64,000 nt of DNA from Desulfococcaceae bacterium (GTDB lineage: Bacteria > Desulfobacterota > Desulfobacteria > Desulfobacterales > Desulfosalsimonadaceae). The notes below the pieces were generated by a model, which did no database searches, had not been told where the DNA came from, and saw nothing but the letters and a program-made list of their open reading frames with translations. Below are positions 44,751 through 54,031 of this stretch, in pieces. Location: positions 1 through 64,000 of the forward strand of contig JAQYVU010000002.1 of NCBI GenBank assembly GCA_030145385.1, written 5' to 3'. Position numbers and translations under genes: made by a program. Numbering within the stretch: the first letter of the stretch is position 1; each line of letters begins with the position of its first letter.

Positions 44751-46613
44751 CTATGTATTCCTCCGGTTAAAATTATCGCCCGCCTTGAACTTGAAAAAAT
44801 TTTCAGGTTTTTGCTCAGGCACTAATTTGTTTGCTGCATAATTTTTCAAACTGTATAAATGATCACAAACCAATACATTTTGGGGGCAGTGTTCCTGACA
44901 CTGGTAACACGTCAGGCAATACCAGATCATTGCGGATTGGGATGCCGGGTCAATCAGGTTCAACCCCAGGCTGCACATAATCTGATGGGGCAGCATGCCG
45001 AGAGTTTCTTCAGGTTTTTCATAGCTCGCTACCACCGGACAGATGAGTGTACAGTTTCGGCAATCAAAGCAGGCTGCAAAATCACCTGCACAGACCGGTT
45101 TTTCGGTCCTGCCGGACTGGATTGTCTTTCCAAACACCAGGGGCGCTTCGTCTTTAATGACCTGATTCCCGTTTGAGCAAACAGCGTTTAAAGCTTCCAT
45201 TATGGGTTGCGCATAAACGGGCGTTGCATGGATTGGCCTTTTGTAAATCCCGGGACGGGATTCCCGCTGGATTCCTCTGACAAATGAAAATGGTGACAAA
45301 ATACTCGATTCCGGCACATGGGATTGAATCAGATCTTCCCTGACATTTACCCACAGATCCTTGAGACCTATGCCGGACGGGCAGTCGACAGTACATCGTT
45401 CGCAGCTGGTGCAGACATATATTCCCTGGCAAATGGCGTCTAATTCCTTTTGATTTATTCTCCGTTTCCGCATCAGATTTTTCAACGCCCTCATTTTCTC
45501 TGACGGGAGTATGTATTCATTGCCGATCACCTCGGACATCATTGCCGCGGAACAGCTTTGCGTGCAGACACCGCAATGGGTACAGGCATCAAGCTCCATT
45601 GCGTTGATGGTGGCAAGGTTTTCAGGAGCGGATATGTCATCATTCCTGACAGCACTGACAAACATGCTGACCGGCACTGAAACCATGTGAAACATCTTGG
45701 TGAACGGCAATAGTGCCAATCCCAGAAAACAGCTGACAATATGAATATACCAGAATAAGGTCACCCCCCCGTTCTGATCCAGCCATACGGCAAACGGCTG
45801 AACAATTTGGGCAATGCCATACCCCAAAAAACCCCATTGATTCGAAACATGACAGGACATGCAGTAGGTGTCATTGACTTCATCACCCAGGGATAGAAGT
45901 TCGGCATCTACAGGAGCCGCTATCGTGGAGGAGACCAGCGCATAATTTTCAACCCAGAAGCCTTCCAGCGCAGTGATCTCTTCTTCATCATACAACCCGG
46001 CATAATCAGAGAGCATGCGTTCAAATTCTGAATGGGACGTCATTGTCAGACCCTCAAGAAAGATTCCTGAGAATATGATAAATGCCACGATAAAAATAGC
46101 GTACGCATCCATCCGGGTTGTCTTTATTCGGGTTGTTTTTATGCGCAGCTGCTTTTTAAAAAACCGCCGGCTAAGGGCAAGAAACAGGCCAATTACAACC
46201 ATTGCCCCGAAAAAGCTGCGTAAGAATAAAAAAGGATTGATCGTGGAATAATAATCAGGAAAAAGCCGCTGGGTTATCATATCATCCAGCGCATGCATAA
46301 AAAGCAGGAGCATAAACCCGTAAAATATCAATATGTGTGCCAGCCATCGGAAAAACCCGGCTTTCACAAATATCCGCCGCTGAAAAACAACGTCTGAAAT
46401 AAACGACTGAAATAATTTGAGGACTTTTAAGCTGAATAAGACCCGAAAAATTGCTTTGAACGCAGCGCTTATCCTGCTGGCAACCGAAGATTTTTTGCCA
46501 TAAACTCCGACTTTAAGCACAAACCAGCTGCCGATCCTGTACCCCAGCCCCACGATGCAAATGAAAAGCGAGCTGTACAACAATATGTTAAACGCAAACA
46601 TATGATTGGACAT
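44751..46613 (-). CDS. Membrane cytochrome b / HdrC fusion with one heme c site
   Basis: 620 residues. The N-terminal half has about six transmembrane helices (residues 6-30, 90-110, 130-150, 170-190, 284-320 region), HdrE/NarI-like. An extracytoplasmic loop carries one heme c motif CMSCH at 251-255. The cytoplasmic part has a ferredoxin pair (CTHCGVC..C at 344-354, CTSCERC..C) and then an HdrC-like pair (CFDCRNC..C, CLTCYQC..CP). This would join quinone or periplasmic cytochrome directly to HdrB/HdrA. Related to DsrM/QmoC/HdrE architectures but not identical to any I recall. Confidence 0.82.
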   Translation of the reverse strand: MSNHMFAFNILLYSSLFICIVGLGYRIGSWFVLKVGVYGKKSSVASRISAAFKAIFRVLFSLKVLKLFQSFISDVVFQRRIFVKAGFFRWLAHILIFYGFMLLLFMHALDDMITQRLFPDYYSTINPFLFLRSFFGAMVVIGLFLALSRRFFKKQLRIKTTRIKTTRMDAYAIFIVAFIIFSGIFLEGLTMTSHSEFERMLSDYAGLYDEEEITALEGFWVENYALVSSTIAAPVDAELLSLGDEVNDTYCMSCHVSNQWGFLGYGIAQIVQPFAVWLDQNGGVTLFWYIHIVSCFLGLALLPFTKMFHMVSVPVSMFVSAVRNDDISAPENLATINAMELDACTHCGVCTQSCSAAMMSEVIGNEYILPSEKMRALKNLMRKRRINQKELDAICQGIYVCTSCERCTVDCPSGIGLKDLWVNVREDLIQSHVPESSILSPFSFVRGIQRESRPGIYKRPIHATPVYAQPIMEALNAVCSNGNQVIKDEAPLVFGKTIQSGRTEKPVCAGDFAACFDCRNCTLICPVVASYEKPEETLGMLPHQIMCSLGLNLIDPASQSAMIWYCLTCYQCQEHCPQNVLVCDHLYSLKNYAANKLVPEQKPENFFKFKAGDNFNRRNT

Positions 46614-46650
46614 ATTATTGCTCCCGCTTTTAAAAAAATGGCTTTAATCG

Positions 46651-47103
46651 TTATTCACTGTATTTTTCTTCCAGGTCTTTTTTCCACCCCGGTCTTTTTT
46701 TCCGGGACTTTGCTTTTTCAATGGCCTGCGAAATGATATCCATCAACAGCTCTTTATCGACCGGTTTTTCAACAAACACATCCGGCGTGAAATATTTATC
46801 ATCCCGATATTGCTCATACTTGACGCCGAGTTCCCCACTCATTCCGGAAATTCCGACAATCGGAATAAATTCGGAATCCGGATCACTGCGCACGGCCTTG
46901 CAGACTTCATAGCCCGAGAACAGAGTTTCCATCATGACATCCAGCAGAATCACATCCGGGTGCTGATTTTTTATCAGTTCAATTCCCGCTTTGCCGTTGT
47001 CAGCGGTAAACACTTCAAAATCATTTCTTTTAAGAAATGTTTCCATTGTGAACAAATAATCCCTGTCATCATCTACCACAATCACCTTCAGTCCTTTTTC
47101 CAT
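46651..47103 (-). CDS. Single-domain response regulator
   Basis: 150-residue CheY-like receiver. Acidic pocket VVDDDRDY, phosphoacceptor in PDVILLDVMM, lysine in FVEKPVDKE, then a basic C-terminal tail (KSRKKRPGWKKDLEEKYSE) that might contact nucleic acid or a partner. It lies between the kinase gene and the Hdr genes on the same strand, so is likely paired with that kinase. Confidence 0.87.
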   Translation of the reverse strand: MEKGLKVIVVDDDRDYLFTMETFLKRNDFEVFTADNGKAGIELIKNQHPDVILLDVMMETLFSGYEVCKAVRSDPDSEFIPIVGISGMSGELGVKYEQYRDDKYFTPDVFVEKPVDKELLMDIISQAIEKAKSRKKRPGWKKDLEEKYSE

Positions 47104-47129
47104 AATACCTCCTTGCTTAGTTAAATGTA

Positions 47130-48209
47130 TTATGAATCATCCCTGAGCTTAAAAATTATCCTGAATAAAGCCCCCTGCCCTGTCGACGAATCAATTTCAA
47201 TCCGGCCACCGTGTTTATTGACTATTTTATCAACAACCGACAGCCCGAGTCCGGTTCCTTTGCTTCCTTTTGTTGAAAAAAATTCTTCAAAAATATTTTT
47301 TTTGGTATTTTCATCCATTCCCATGCCATTGTCTTCCACTTCAAACATAAAATGCCCGTCATCGTAAAATCCGGTTCGCACAATGACAGAATGAGATTTA
47401 ACGGACAGGTCATTCATACATGCTTCCATCGCATTCCATATCAGATTATTTAACATGCGCTTGATGCTTGCCGCATCAACCAGGACAAAGGGTAATGTCT
47501 TTTCCGGTTCAAAGATAAGACGGATGTCCAAAGACAATGAGCGGTCTTTAAATAAGTTGATCGTATCTTCGGCTAATTTGTTGGGATGTGCATGCTGGTA
47601 ATTCAAAGGCCGGTCTTTAGAAGAGAAAAGAATATTCTGGGCCACATCCGTAATATCAAAGATATTTTTTTTGACAATATTCCAGCCCTTTCCGGCAAGA
47701 ACCATATCATTGTCTTTGATCCCTTCATCCACCACATAGGCTCCGCCCTGCAGGCCTTCGAGAATGTTTTTAATGGCATGGGACAAAAAGGCAATGGATT
47801 GGCCGAGTACACTCAATTCTTTCCGGGTCTTTTTAAGAGCGGTGATATTGGTTAATAGTTCGATGACCGCTTCAACATTTCCCTGTTGATCCTTCATGGC
47901 AGAAGACTGGACAAATACCTGGCATATTTCTCCACTCAATAACTGGACCGTTTCTTCGCTGAAATGTTCCAGCCCGTCATCAAATGTCTTAAGCACAGGA
48001 CAGTCTTCACACCGAAACGAAACGCTTTTATAAACACGATGGCAAAGTTTGCCCTCTCCATCGCCAAAGTCATTTTTAAAAGCCTGATTTGTATAAAGGA
48101 TTCTCAAGCCGGAATCCTGAATGGAAATATAGCAGGGGATGGAATCAAGCATCCGGTGAACATCGTATGATCTTATGGGCATATCTTTTCCTGTCATGGC
48201 AAATGACAT
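47130..48209 (-). CDS. PAS-domain histidine kinase
   Basis: 359 residues, cytoplasmic. The PAS domain (about 20-125) has C56, C67 and C70 at exactly the spacing seen in the kinase at 6111-7604, and a shared PCYI start. H144 lies in the box FLSHAIKNILEGLQGGAYVV. The HATPase has NLIWNAMEAC, DNGMGMD and GTGLGLS motifs. It has no receiver of its own; the adjacent response regulator is the probable partner. It presumably controls the Hdr/Tmc genes. Confidence 0.88.
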   Translation of the reverse strand: MSFAMTGKDMPIRSYDVHRMLDSIPCYISIQDSGLRILYTNQAFKNDFGDGEGKLCHRVYKSVSFRCEDCPVLKTFDDGLEHFSEETVQLLSGEICQVFVQSSAMKDQQGNVEAVIELLTNITALKKTRKELSVLGQSIAFLSHAIKNILEGLQGGAYVVDEGIKDNDMVLAGKGWNIVKKNIFDITDVAQNILFSSKDRPLNYQHAHPNKLAEDTINLFKDRSLSLDIRLIFEPEKTLPFVLVDAASIKRMLNNLIWNAMEACMNDLSVKSHSVIVRTGFYDDGHFMFEVEDNGMGMDENTKKNIFEEFFSTKGSKGTGLGLSVVDKIVNKHGGRIEIDSSTGQGALFRIIFKLRDDS

Positions 48210-48251
48210 AAGCCCCCCAAAAAATCAAAATTTCGCCTTTATTCAAGCATG

Positions 48252-48596
48252 TTAACTGCTGCCTGAAATACCTGCTGCGCTTAATTTTACGGCCAGATCA
48301 TAACTCGTGGCCTGCCAGATGATCAGCGGTATCCCGAAATCCTCCGCCCGTTGCCGTGTTTCATCGTCCGGCACAATCCCGTTTGTCAGAACCACCGCCG
48401 CCATTTCACGCATTTGGGCAACATTCATTACATTCTGATGCCCCTGAACAGTCAGCCAGATACACCCGATGGGCGCGTTTCCCATCACGTCACTTAACAA
48501 ATCACCGCAATAACCACCGGCAACATTCCGATCCGCACCGTTTGCCCCTGCAACAATCTGCAGCCCCAGCTGTTTGATTAACTCCTTTACTTTCAT
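48252..48596 (-). CDS. DRTGG-domain protein
   Basis: 114 residues resembling the stand-alone DRTGG domain (MKVKELIKQLGLQIVAGANG, then GGYCGDLLSDVMGNAPIG, AAVVLTNGIVPDDETRQRAE). In several anaerobes such proteins accompany kinase and hydrogenase/Hdr genes and may bind nucleotide or ligand as regulators. First gene of the minus-strand run. Start ATG 48596; a close ribosome site (GAAAGGA) lies upstream. Confidence 0.8.
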   Translation of the reverse strand: MKVKELIKQLGLQIVAGANGADRNVAGGYCGDLLSDVMGNAPIGCIWLTVQGHQNVMNVAQMREMAAVVLTNGIVPDDETRQRAEDFGIPLIIWQATSYDLAVKLSAAGISGSS

Positions 48597-49263
48597 CGTT
48601 AATCAGTCCTTTCTGTCTATATATCCGTCAACTCATTCAGACCACGCACAACAGGCCAAAAACTATCATGATAAAATTAATTACTGAAAAAGATAATTGA
48701 ACGGTCAAATCAAAATTTTCTATTCAAAAGATTTGAAACGCATTTTTTGAAATTTAATAAATTGTATGCCGTATAGAGTGTGTTACCGAAAGTGATTCCG
48801 GTCAGATGCGAAAAGAACATGATGGACAGAGAAGTATTTGCAGCCGGCACGTATAAAATGTTTTTAATGCCATTGCTCCTGTTTGAAATTCCACCCTGCC
48901 TGCCTGAAATTCCAATTGGATATGAAAAATACCGTCTTAAAAGTGGTGTCGTCAAAACTTTGTTTTTACGATTTTATTGTATGAAATTTATCATTAAATT
49001 TCAATATATAATTAACCGTTGACGATTCGAAAAATAAATTTCGCGGCTGCCCGAAAATTGCCAGGCTTTTGGCAACCAACCCACTAATGACTTTTCAATT
49101 GGTCAACGCCATATATTTTTATTGCATGAAAAATCAAATAAATGGTATCAGGTTGGCATAATTTTGATATAAATGGTTTCGCAGAAACAGCGAAGAATTT
49201 ATCCCGGGAAGCCAATAAACCGGCTTTTAACGTAATGAAACTTTTTAAGATTCGAATTCCATA
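48597..49263. other. Intergenic region without supported gene
   Basis: 667 AT-rich bases between the divergent DRTGG gene and waaA. Short open frames on both strands (for example 48780-49022 +, 48710-48955 -) have no ribosome site or recognisable sequence and overlap each other. It should carry the divergent promoters. I could not identify a convincing sigma-54 pair or a terminator. Confidence 0.5.
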
Positions 49264-50544
49264 ATGATTCAACCCAAGATTTTACGCGCTCTGCGGCTTT
49301 ATGACATGGTCTGGCGATTATGTATTCCGTTACTAAAACTAAATTCGCGCCTGAAAGATGGTTATGCCAGTCGATGCAGCGGTGACGGTTTAAAACATAC
49401 GGATATCTGGATCCAGGCAGCTTCCGCCGGCGAAGCGTACCTGGCTTTGTCAATAATTGAAAACATGAGTCCCGTTACCCCGATTCATGTTCTGATTACG
49501 ACCAACACCCGGCAGGGGCTCGATATTATAACCAATTCGCTTGATGCCGCCACCCACAGCAATCAAGTGACAGCAAGATGCGCGTATATCCCATTTGACC
49601 GCCCATCGGTCATGGACAAAGTCGTTCAACGCATTTGCCCGAAACTGATGATCCTGCTGGAAACGGAATTATGGCCGGGTCTTCTTTTTGCACTGAAAAA
49701 AAATAAAGTCAGAAGCATTCTCATCAACGGGAGAGTGACCCCCAAAAGCCTGCAGCACTATATGATCTGGCCTTTGCTCTGGAAAACACTAAGCCCGGAC
49801 AAAATTCTTGCCATATCTGACGATGATGCCGACCGTTTTGCCACCCTGTTTGGGCAGAAAAAAGTTCAAACAATGTCCAATATAAAATTTGATCGTTTAA
49901 AAACAACGATTAATAAAACGGACAACCCTTTAACAGCGTTCCTGCCGTATGCCGCCCCCTTTCTGGTCCTGGGTTCTGTTCGCCAGCCGGAAGAATATCA
50001 GGTGGAAAGCATTATCCGGAAAGTCCAATTCAGTCTGCCGAAAACCATTATCGGGCTTTTCCCGCGCCACATGCACCGTATCAAGCACTGGGCGCAGACG
50101 CTTGACCGTCTCAATGCCAGATGGATACTCCGGTCCGAATTAAACCGCGAACCGGTTGCAGAAGGCACGATCATTTTGTGGGATACGTTTGGAGAATTAA
50201 ATCCGGCATATGCCCTTGCCAAAGCGGTATTTGTCGGCGGCAGCCTTGTGCCCTTGGGTGGCCAGAACTTTTTAGAGCCCATGATATTCGGGATTACCCC
50301 GATTATCGGCCCGTCATGGGAAAATTTTGCCTGGGCGGGCAATGGTATTTTTGACCAGAGACTTGCGGTCAAAGCAGATAACTGGCAATCTGTTGCTTCC
50401 GGGCTGATACGCCAGCTTCAACAGACAAGCTCCGCTGACTCCCATCAGGCAGCTGCTATCCGCTACTTAGAAGCAAGAAAGGGCGGAACGCTTCAGGCAT
50501 GTGATCTCATAGCGGATTTACTAAATCCTAAATCAGGTAAATGA
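49264..50544 (+). CDS. waaA: 3-deoxy-D-manno-octulosonic acid (Kdo) transferase
   Basis: 426-residue GT-B glycosyltransferase that adds Kdo to lipid A precursor at the inner membrane. Motifs: HTDIWIQAASAGEAYLALS, LETELWPGLLFALK, INGRVTPKS, NIKFDR, and C-terminal GGSLVPLGGQNFLEPMIFG. The N-terminal part contains the membrane-proximal helix. The following gene makes the CMP-Kdo donor, and the opposite strand holds lipid A genes, so function fits well. Confidence 0.94.
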   Translation: MIQPKILRALRLYDMVWRLCIPLLKLNSRLKDGYASRCSGDGLKHTDIWIQAASAGEAYLALSIIENMSPVTPIHVLITTNTRQGLDIITNSLDAATHSNQVTARCAYIPFDRPSVMDKVVQRICPKLMILLETELWPGLLFALKKNKVRSILINGRVTPKSLQHYMIWPLLWKTLSPDKILAISDDDADRFATLFGQKKVQTMSNIKFDRLKTTINKTDNPLTAFLPYAAPFLVLGSVRQPEEYQVESIIRKVQFSLPKTIIGLFPRHMHRIKHWAQTLDRLNARWILRSELNREPVAEGTIILWDTFGELNPAYALAKAVFVGGSLVPLGGQNFLEPMIFGITPIIGPSWENFAWAGNGIFDQRLAVKADNWQSVASGLIRQLQQTSSADSHQAAAIRYLEARKGGTLQACDLIADLLNPKSGK

Positions 50545-50570
50545 TTACTGTAAATTAAGGTTAATTAAAT

Positions 50571-51335
50571 ATGACTGACCACCCAAAATGTTACGGCATC
50601 ATCCCCGCCAGATATGCTTCCAGCCGTTTTCCTGGCAAACCGCTTGCCGAGATTCACGGGATGCCCATGTTCTGGCACGTCTACCAGCGGGCAAGCCAAT
50701 GCACGGAACTTGAAGCTGTCGCCCTGGCAACCGATGACCAGCGGATTGAAAATGCCGCAAAAAAATTAAACGTTCCGGTGATAATGACCCGTACCAACCA
50801 TCCCAGCGGCACGGACCGTGTTTTGGAAGCAGCCGTTAAAATGGGCATCCCGGATGACTCTGTTGTTGTCAATATCCAGGGGGATGAACCGGCCATGCAG
50901 CCGAAAATGATATCTCAATTAATTGCTCCGTTTGCAAATTCCGCAACATGCGTTTCAACCCTGGCCCGGAGGATTGATTACCGCGTGGCTGAAAATCCGG
51001 ATCAGGTAAAGGTGGTTATAGACAGAAACAAAAATGCCATTTACTTTTCGCGCTCTGTTGTCCCGTATCCCCGGGAAGGAGCGACAGATGAGTTTTTAGG
51101 ACATATCGGTATTTATGCTTTTCGCTTAAATATTTTAAAACAATTTGTGTCGCTCCCGGTCGGAGCGGTGGAGGCCGTTGAAAAACTGGAGCAGCTTCGC
51201 CTTTTGGAAAACCGGATATTGATTCACGTTGTTGAAACCGAGCTGAAGAGCTTCGGCGTTGACAGGCCGGAAGATATTGCTAAAGTCAGCAGCATGATTG
51301 ATATGAAACCATCGGCTGGATCTAAAAAAAGTTGA
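50571..51335 (+). CDS. kdsB: 3-deoxy-manno-octulosonate cytidylyltransferase
   Basis: 254 residues; activates Kdo with CTP to CMP-Kdo. Family motifs: [57 protein letters not shown] and HIGIYAFR. Start ATG 50571 is 26 bases after the waaA stop. Length and motifs are complete. Confidence 0.95.
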   Translation: MTDHPKCYGIIPARYASSRFPGKPLAEIHGMPMFWHVYQRASQCTELEAVALATDDQRIENAAKKLNVPVIMTRTNHPSGTDRVLEAAVKMGIPDDSVVVNIQGDEPAMQPKMISQLIAPFANSATCVSTLARRIDYRVAENPDQVKVVIDRNKNAIYFSRSVVPYPREGATDEFLGHIGIYAFRLNILKQFVSLPVGAVEAVEKLEQLRLLENRILIHVVETELKSFGVDRPEDIAKVSSMIDMKPSAGSKKS

Positions 51336-51413
51336 CTTAACAGGCAAATAATACCATAAGAGAGCCTGTCTATCGAAAAAAATGTGACATAACCAATAGT
51401 TAAGGAAAACACT

Positions 51414-52001
51414 ATGCCGGAGAACGTTTCAAGCCGAATTCACGACTTTTTCAATAACAAGAAAATCAGAAAAACCTTTCTTAAACTGCGGGCGCCGCTT
51501 GGAATATTGCTTTTCATCCTGATACTCTCCCAGTTAAAGCCCTCCTGGTTTTTACCGGGTCTTTTGGTTTCGATTCTCGGACAGGCACTTCAGATATGGT
51601 GTATGTCCACCATTAAAACCAAAAAAAAGCTTACTGTTACCGGCCCATATATGTTTGTCCGAAACCCCATGTACCTCGGCCGGTTTTTTCTCATTTTCGG
51701 GATTTTGATGATGACCGGCAATCCATGGCTTTTGATCCTGCTCACAATCGTATATTATTATTATATGGTGAACCGGGTCAATCGTGAGGAAAAGATTCTT
51801 GCAGAGCTTTTTGGAAAGGATTATGAAGATTTCTGCAGAGATGTTCACCCGTATCTGCCGGGCTTTAAACGTTTTGATCCCACCAAACTCCGGTCATTTA
51901 ATAAAGAAAGTTTTGAACAAAACAACGTATTGACAAATATCGCCTTGCCGATTATCTGTTATTTTGTTTTGTATATCTTCACCTTTGTCTGGCAGATTTA
52001 A
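51414..52001 (+). CDS. Isoprenylcysteine carboxyl methyltransferase-like membrane protein
   Basis: 195 residues with about five hydrophobic helices. The ICMT/PEMT-family signature TGPYMFVRNPMYLGRFFLIF is present, then NREEKILAELFGKDYEDFCR. Such bacterial enzymes methylate lipids or small acceptors with SAM; the acceptor here is unknown. It may belong to the waaA-kdsB transcript. Its TAA stop overlaps the end of palindromic repeat E. Confidence 0.82.
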   Translation: MPENVSSRIHDFFNNKKIRKTFLKLRAPLGILLFILILSQLKPSWFLPGLLVSILGQALQIWCMSTIKTKKKLTVTGPYMFVRNPMYLGRFFLIFGILMMTGNPWLLILLTIVYYYYMVNRVNREEKILAELFGKDYEDFCRDVHPYLPGFKRFDPTKLRSFNKESFEQNNVLTNIALPIICYFVLYIFTFVWQI

Positions 52002-52142
52002 TGGCGTCGTCTAAAGTTCCATCTACTGCGTTGTAGCGGTTTTTCGGGCACTCAATATACGACTTGTATTATTTCGGGCCTGAAAAATCGCTACGCCTTG
52101 CCAAATTTTATGTGATTGGTGAAACTTTTAACTTTGCCATTA
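51999..52142. repeat. Palindromic repeat, copy E (second subtype, stop-overlapping)
   Basis: 144 bases with termini TAATGGC / GCCATTA. Inner arms GCGGTTTTTCGGGC and GCCTGAAAAATCGC, and a central dyad near AATATACGACTTGTATTATT. Its first three bases are the TAA stop of the methyltransferase gene. It lies between convergent genes, so it may act as a bidirectional terminator. Confidence 0.82.
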
Positions 52143-52183
52143 TCGACTTTTACCTTATTATCTTTGATGGTTTCAGTACCGGA

Positions 52184-52870
52184 TCAACGCCTTCGATCAG
52201 TTTTGGTGCCCAGCGGATACCCTTTTAAAAACCACAGAAACCGTTTTTTATTTAACGATTCCAGATGAGCCCTTCTACTGTTGTCAAGAGAATCGGGCTT
52301 TTTCTTGCCCCAGTTTTTATATACTCCTGACATATCAATATCTTTCATTATTTTATGCAAAGGATGAGGGGTATTTTCCAAATTCAGGCTGGACTGGAAA
52401 TCCAGCAGCGCCGGCTCGCCGTCATCAGTTACCAGAATATTTCTCTGATTTCGAATATCCAGGTGAACCATATTTCGCTGATGCATCATCTGCACCAGAT
52501 GTTCAAACTTGTAGAAAAATTCATCATCAATCAATTCAGAAGCCGTTTCTTTTAATGTCGTACCAGGCTGAAACCGGTAACAAACCGCATAAACATCAAG
52601 AAGAAATGATTCTGCTGAAATTCCCGGGATACCTTTGAGCTTCTGCAATGCCATAAATTCTCTTTTGACCATAAAGCGCCCCCAGGTTTTCCGGATAAAG
52701 GGCGGACAAGGTAAAAAATCTTTAACCACCCATATTTTTCGACCGCGTTGGAACTGATAAAGATCCGCATTCCCCCAGCGTCCTTTGGCAAGAATACTAA
52801 ACTCTACGGTTGCCAGATCCTTTCTCGTAAACGGTTTTTCCATCTTTCCTGCCCTTCTCATTCTTAACAT
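52184..52870 (-). CDS. Small protein kinase-like / LPS kinase-like protein
   Basis: About 228 residues with a protein-kinase-like catalytic core: VHLDIRNQRNILV (HxDxxxxN) and ALLDFQSSL (DFQ in place of DFG), plus a preceding WVVKDF lysine. Kdo/heptose kinases (KdkA/WaaP/InaA) have this minimal layout. As the last gene of the lipid A operon, directly after lpxK, it may phosphorylate the LPS inner core. The start is ambiguous (52870, 52861 or 52843); an AGGA precedes 52843 closely. Confidence 0.72.
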   Translation of the reverse strand: MLRMRRAGKMEKPFTRKDLATVEFSILAKGRWGNADLYQFQRGRKIWVVKDFLPCPPFIRKTWGRFMVKREFMALQKLKGIPGISAESFLLDVYAVCYRFQPGTTLKETASELIDDEFFYKFEHLVQMMHQRNMVHLDIRNQRNILVTDDGEPALLDFQSSLNLENTPHPLHKIMKDIDMSGVYKNWGKKKPDSLDNSRRAHLESLNKKRFLWFLKGYPLGTKTDRRR

Positions 52871-52875
52871 CTAAA

Positions 52876-54009
52876 TTAGTGCAATATATTCGAAATTTTA
52901 TCTTTGATGAATTCTGAAAACTTTATTTCATCCTGTTTAAAAGCAACCCTGATTCCGACAACAATAATATCTATGGAGCTTTGAATTTTGCCGTCGATTT
53001 TAACATAATCTTTTTCCGTGGTCACCAGAAAATCTGCCGAACATTTTTGTGCTTTACCGGCGATCAAACGAAAATCTTTTTCCGTGTATTGGTGGTGGTC
53101 CTTAAACCCAATCGCACCAGATACCTCTCCTGCCATTTCCGCCACAGTTGCCTGGAACTCCTTATTTCTCGCAATGCCTGAAAACACGAACACGTTAGAT
53201 TTTTTCAATAAATCAGAGTGTTGGGATGTATTGACAGACGAAATCCCATCCGCACTTTTCTCCGTGCCGTTAAAAACCCCGCACACATACGGCTCATGAA
53301 ATGATTTAAATACCGGTTTTTCGGGCGCCATTTCGGTCAGACGATCAAAACTGCACTTTGAGTTGTCATCGCACCGGGTTAAAACAAACAGGTCGCTGCG
53401 AGAAATTCCGGAAACCGGTTCCCGAAGCATACCCCTTGGTAAAAGATACCCGTTGCCAAAAAGGGATTTATCATCCACCAGGACAATATTAACGTCCCGC
53501 CTCAGTCGACGGTGTTGAAACGCATCGTCAAAAACAATAACATCCGGCGAAAATTTCTCCACCGCTTTCATGCCGATCCGGAAACGATCAGCCCCGACCA
53601 GAACAGGAATCCCTTTTAGCTTTTGAGCCATCATAAATGGCTCATCACCGGCAATATCAGATCCTAATAAAACATTCTGCCTGTCACTGACGACGCCGCC
53701 CTTATTCTCGGCCTGCCCTTTATATCCCCTGCTGATAACAACCGGCTTATACCCGGCATCCCTCAACAGTTGTGCCAGATAAACTGTCATCGGGGTTTTA
53801 CCGGTTCCGCCGACAGTTAAATTACCAATGGATATCACACAACAGGGAAGCTTTCCGGATTGGAGAATTCCATGATCATATAAAATCGCCCGAAGGCGAA
53901 CAGCAAAACCATAAAGCGTCGACAGCATTATCAGCAAAAACTGCAACAATGGGCCGGCTGTCTTTTCTCCGGTCATTACTGCATGGACTTTCTGCGTTAT
54001 TTTGTTCAT
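52876..54009 (-). CDS. lpxK: Tetraacyldisaccharide 4'-kinase
   Basis: 377 residues; phosphorylates the lipid A disaccharide at the 4' position at the inner membrane. N-terminal membrane helix, P-loop in ISIGNLTVGGTGKTPMTVYL, VISRGYKG, VGDEPFMMA-like segment (AGDEPFMMAQKL) and VIVFDDAFQHRRLRRDVNIV. It lies between lptG and the small kinase gene. Confidence 0.94.
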   Translation of the reverse strand: MNKITQKVHAVMTGEKTAGPLLQFLLIMLSTLYGFAVRLRAILYDHGILQSGKLPCCVISIGNLTVGGTGKTPMTVYLAQLLRDAGYKPVVISRGYKGQAENKGGVVSDRQNVLLGSDIAGDEPFMMAQKLKGIPVLVGADRFRIGMKAVEKFSPDVIVFDDAFQHRRLRRDVNIVLVDDKSLFGNGYLLPRGMLREPVSGISRSDLFVLTRCDDNSKCSFDRLTEMAPEKPVFKSFHEPYVCGVFNGTEKSADGISSVNTSQHSDLLKKSNVFVFSGIARNKEFQATVAEMAGEVSGAIGFKDHHQYTEKDFRLIAGKAQKCSADFLVTTEKDYVKIDGKIQSSIDIIVVGIRVAFKQDEIKFSEFIKDKISNILH

Positions 54010-54031
54010 TCACCGTCACCTGACACAGTTT

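Noticed and set aside
48710-49022. Two ~80-codon frames between the DRTGG gene and waaA
   Set aside because: They are on opposite strands over the same bases, AT-rich, with no ribosome site or recognisable motif.
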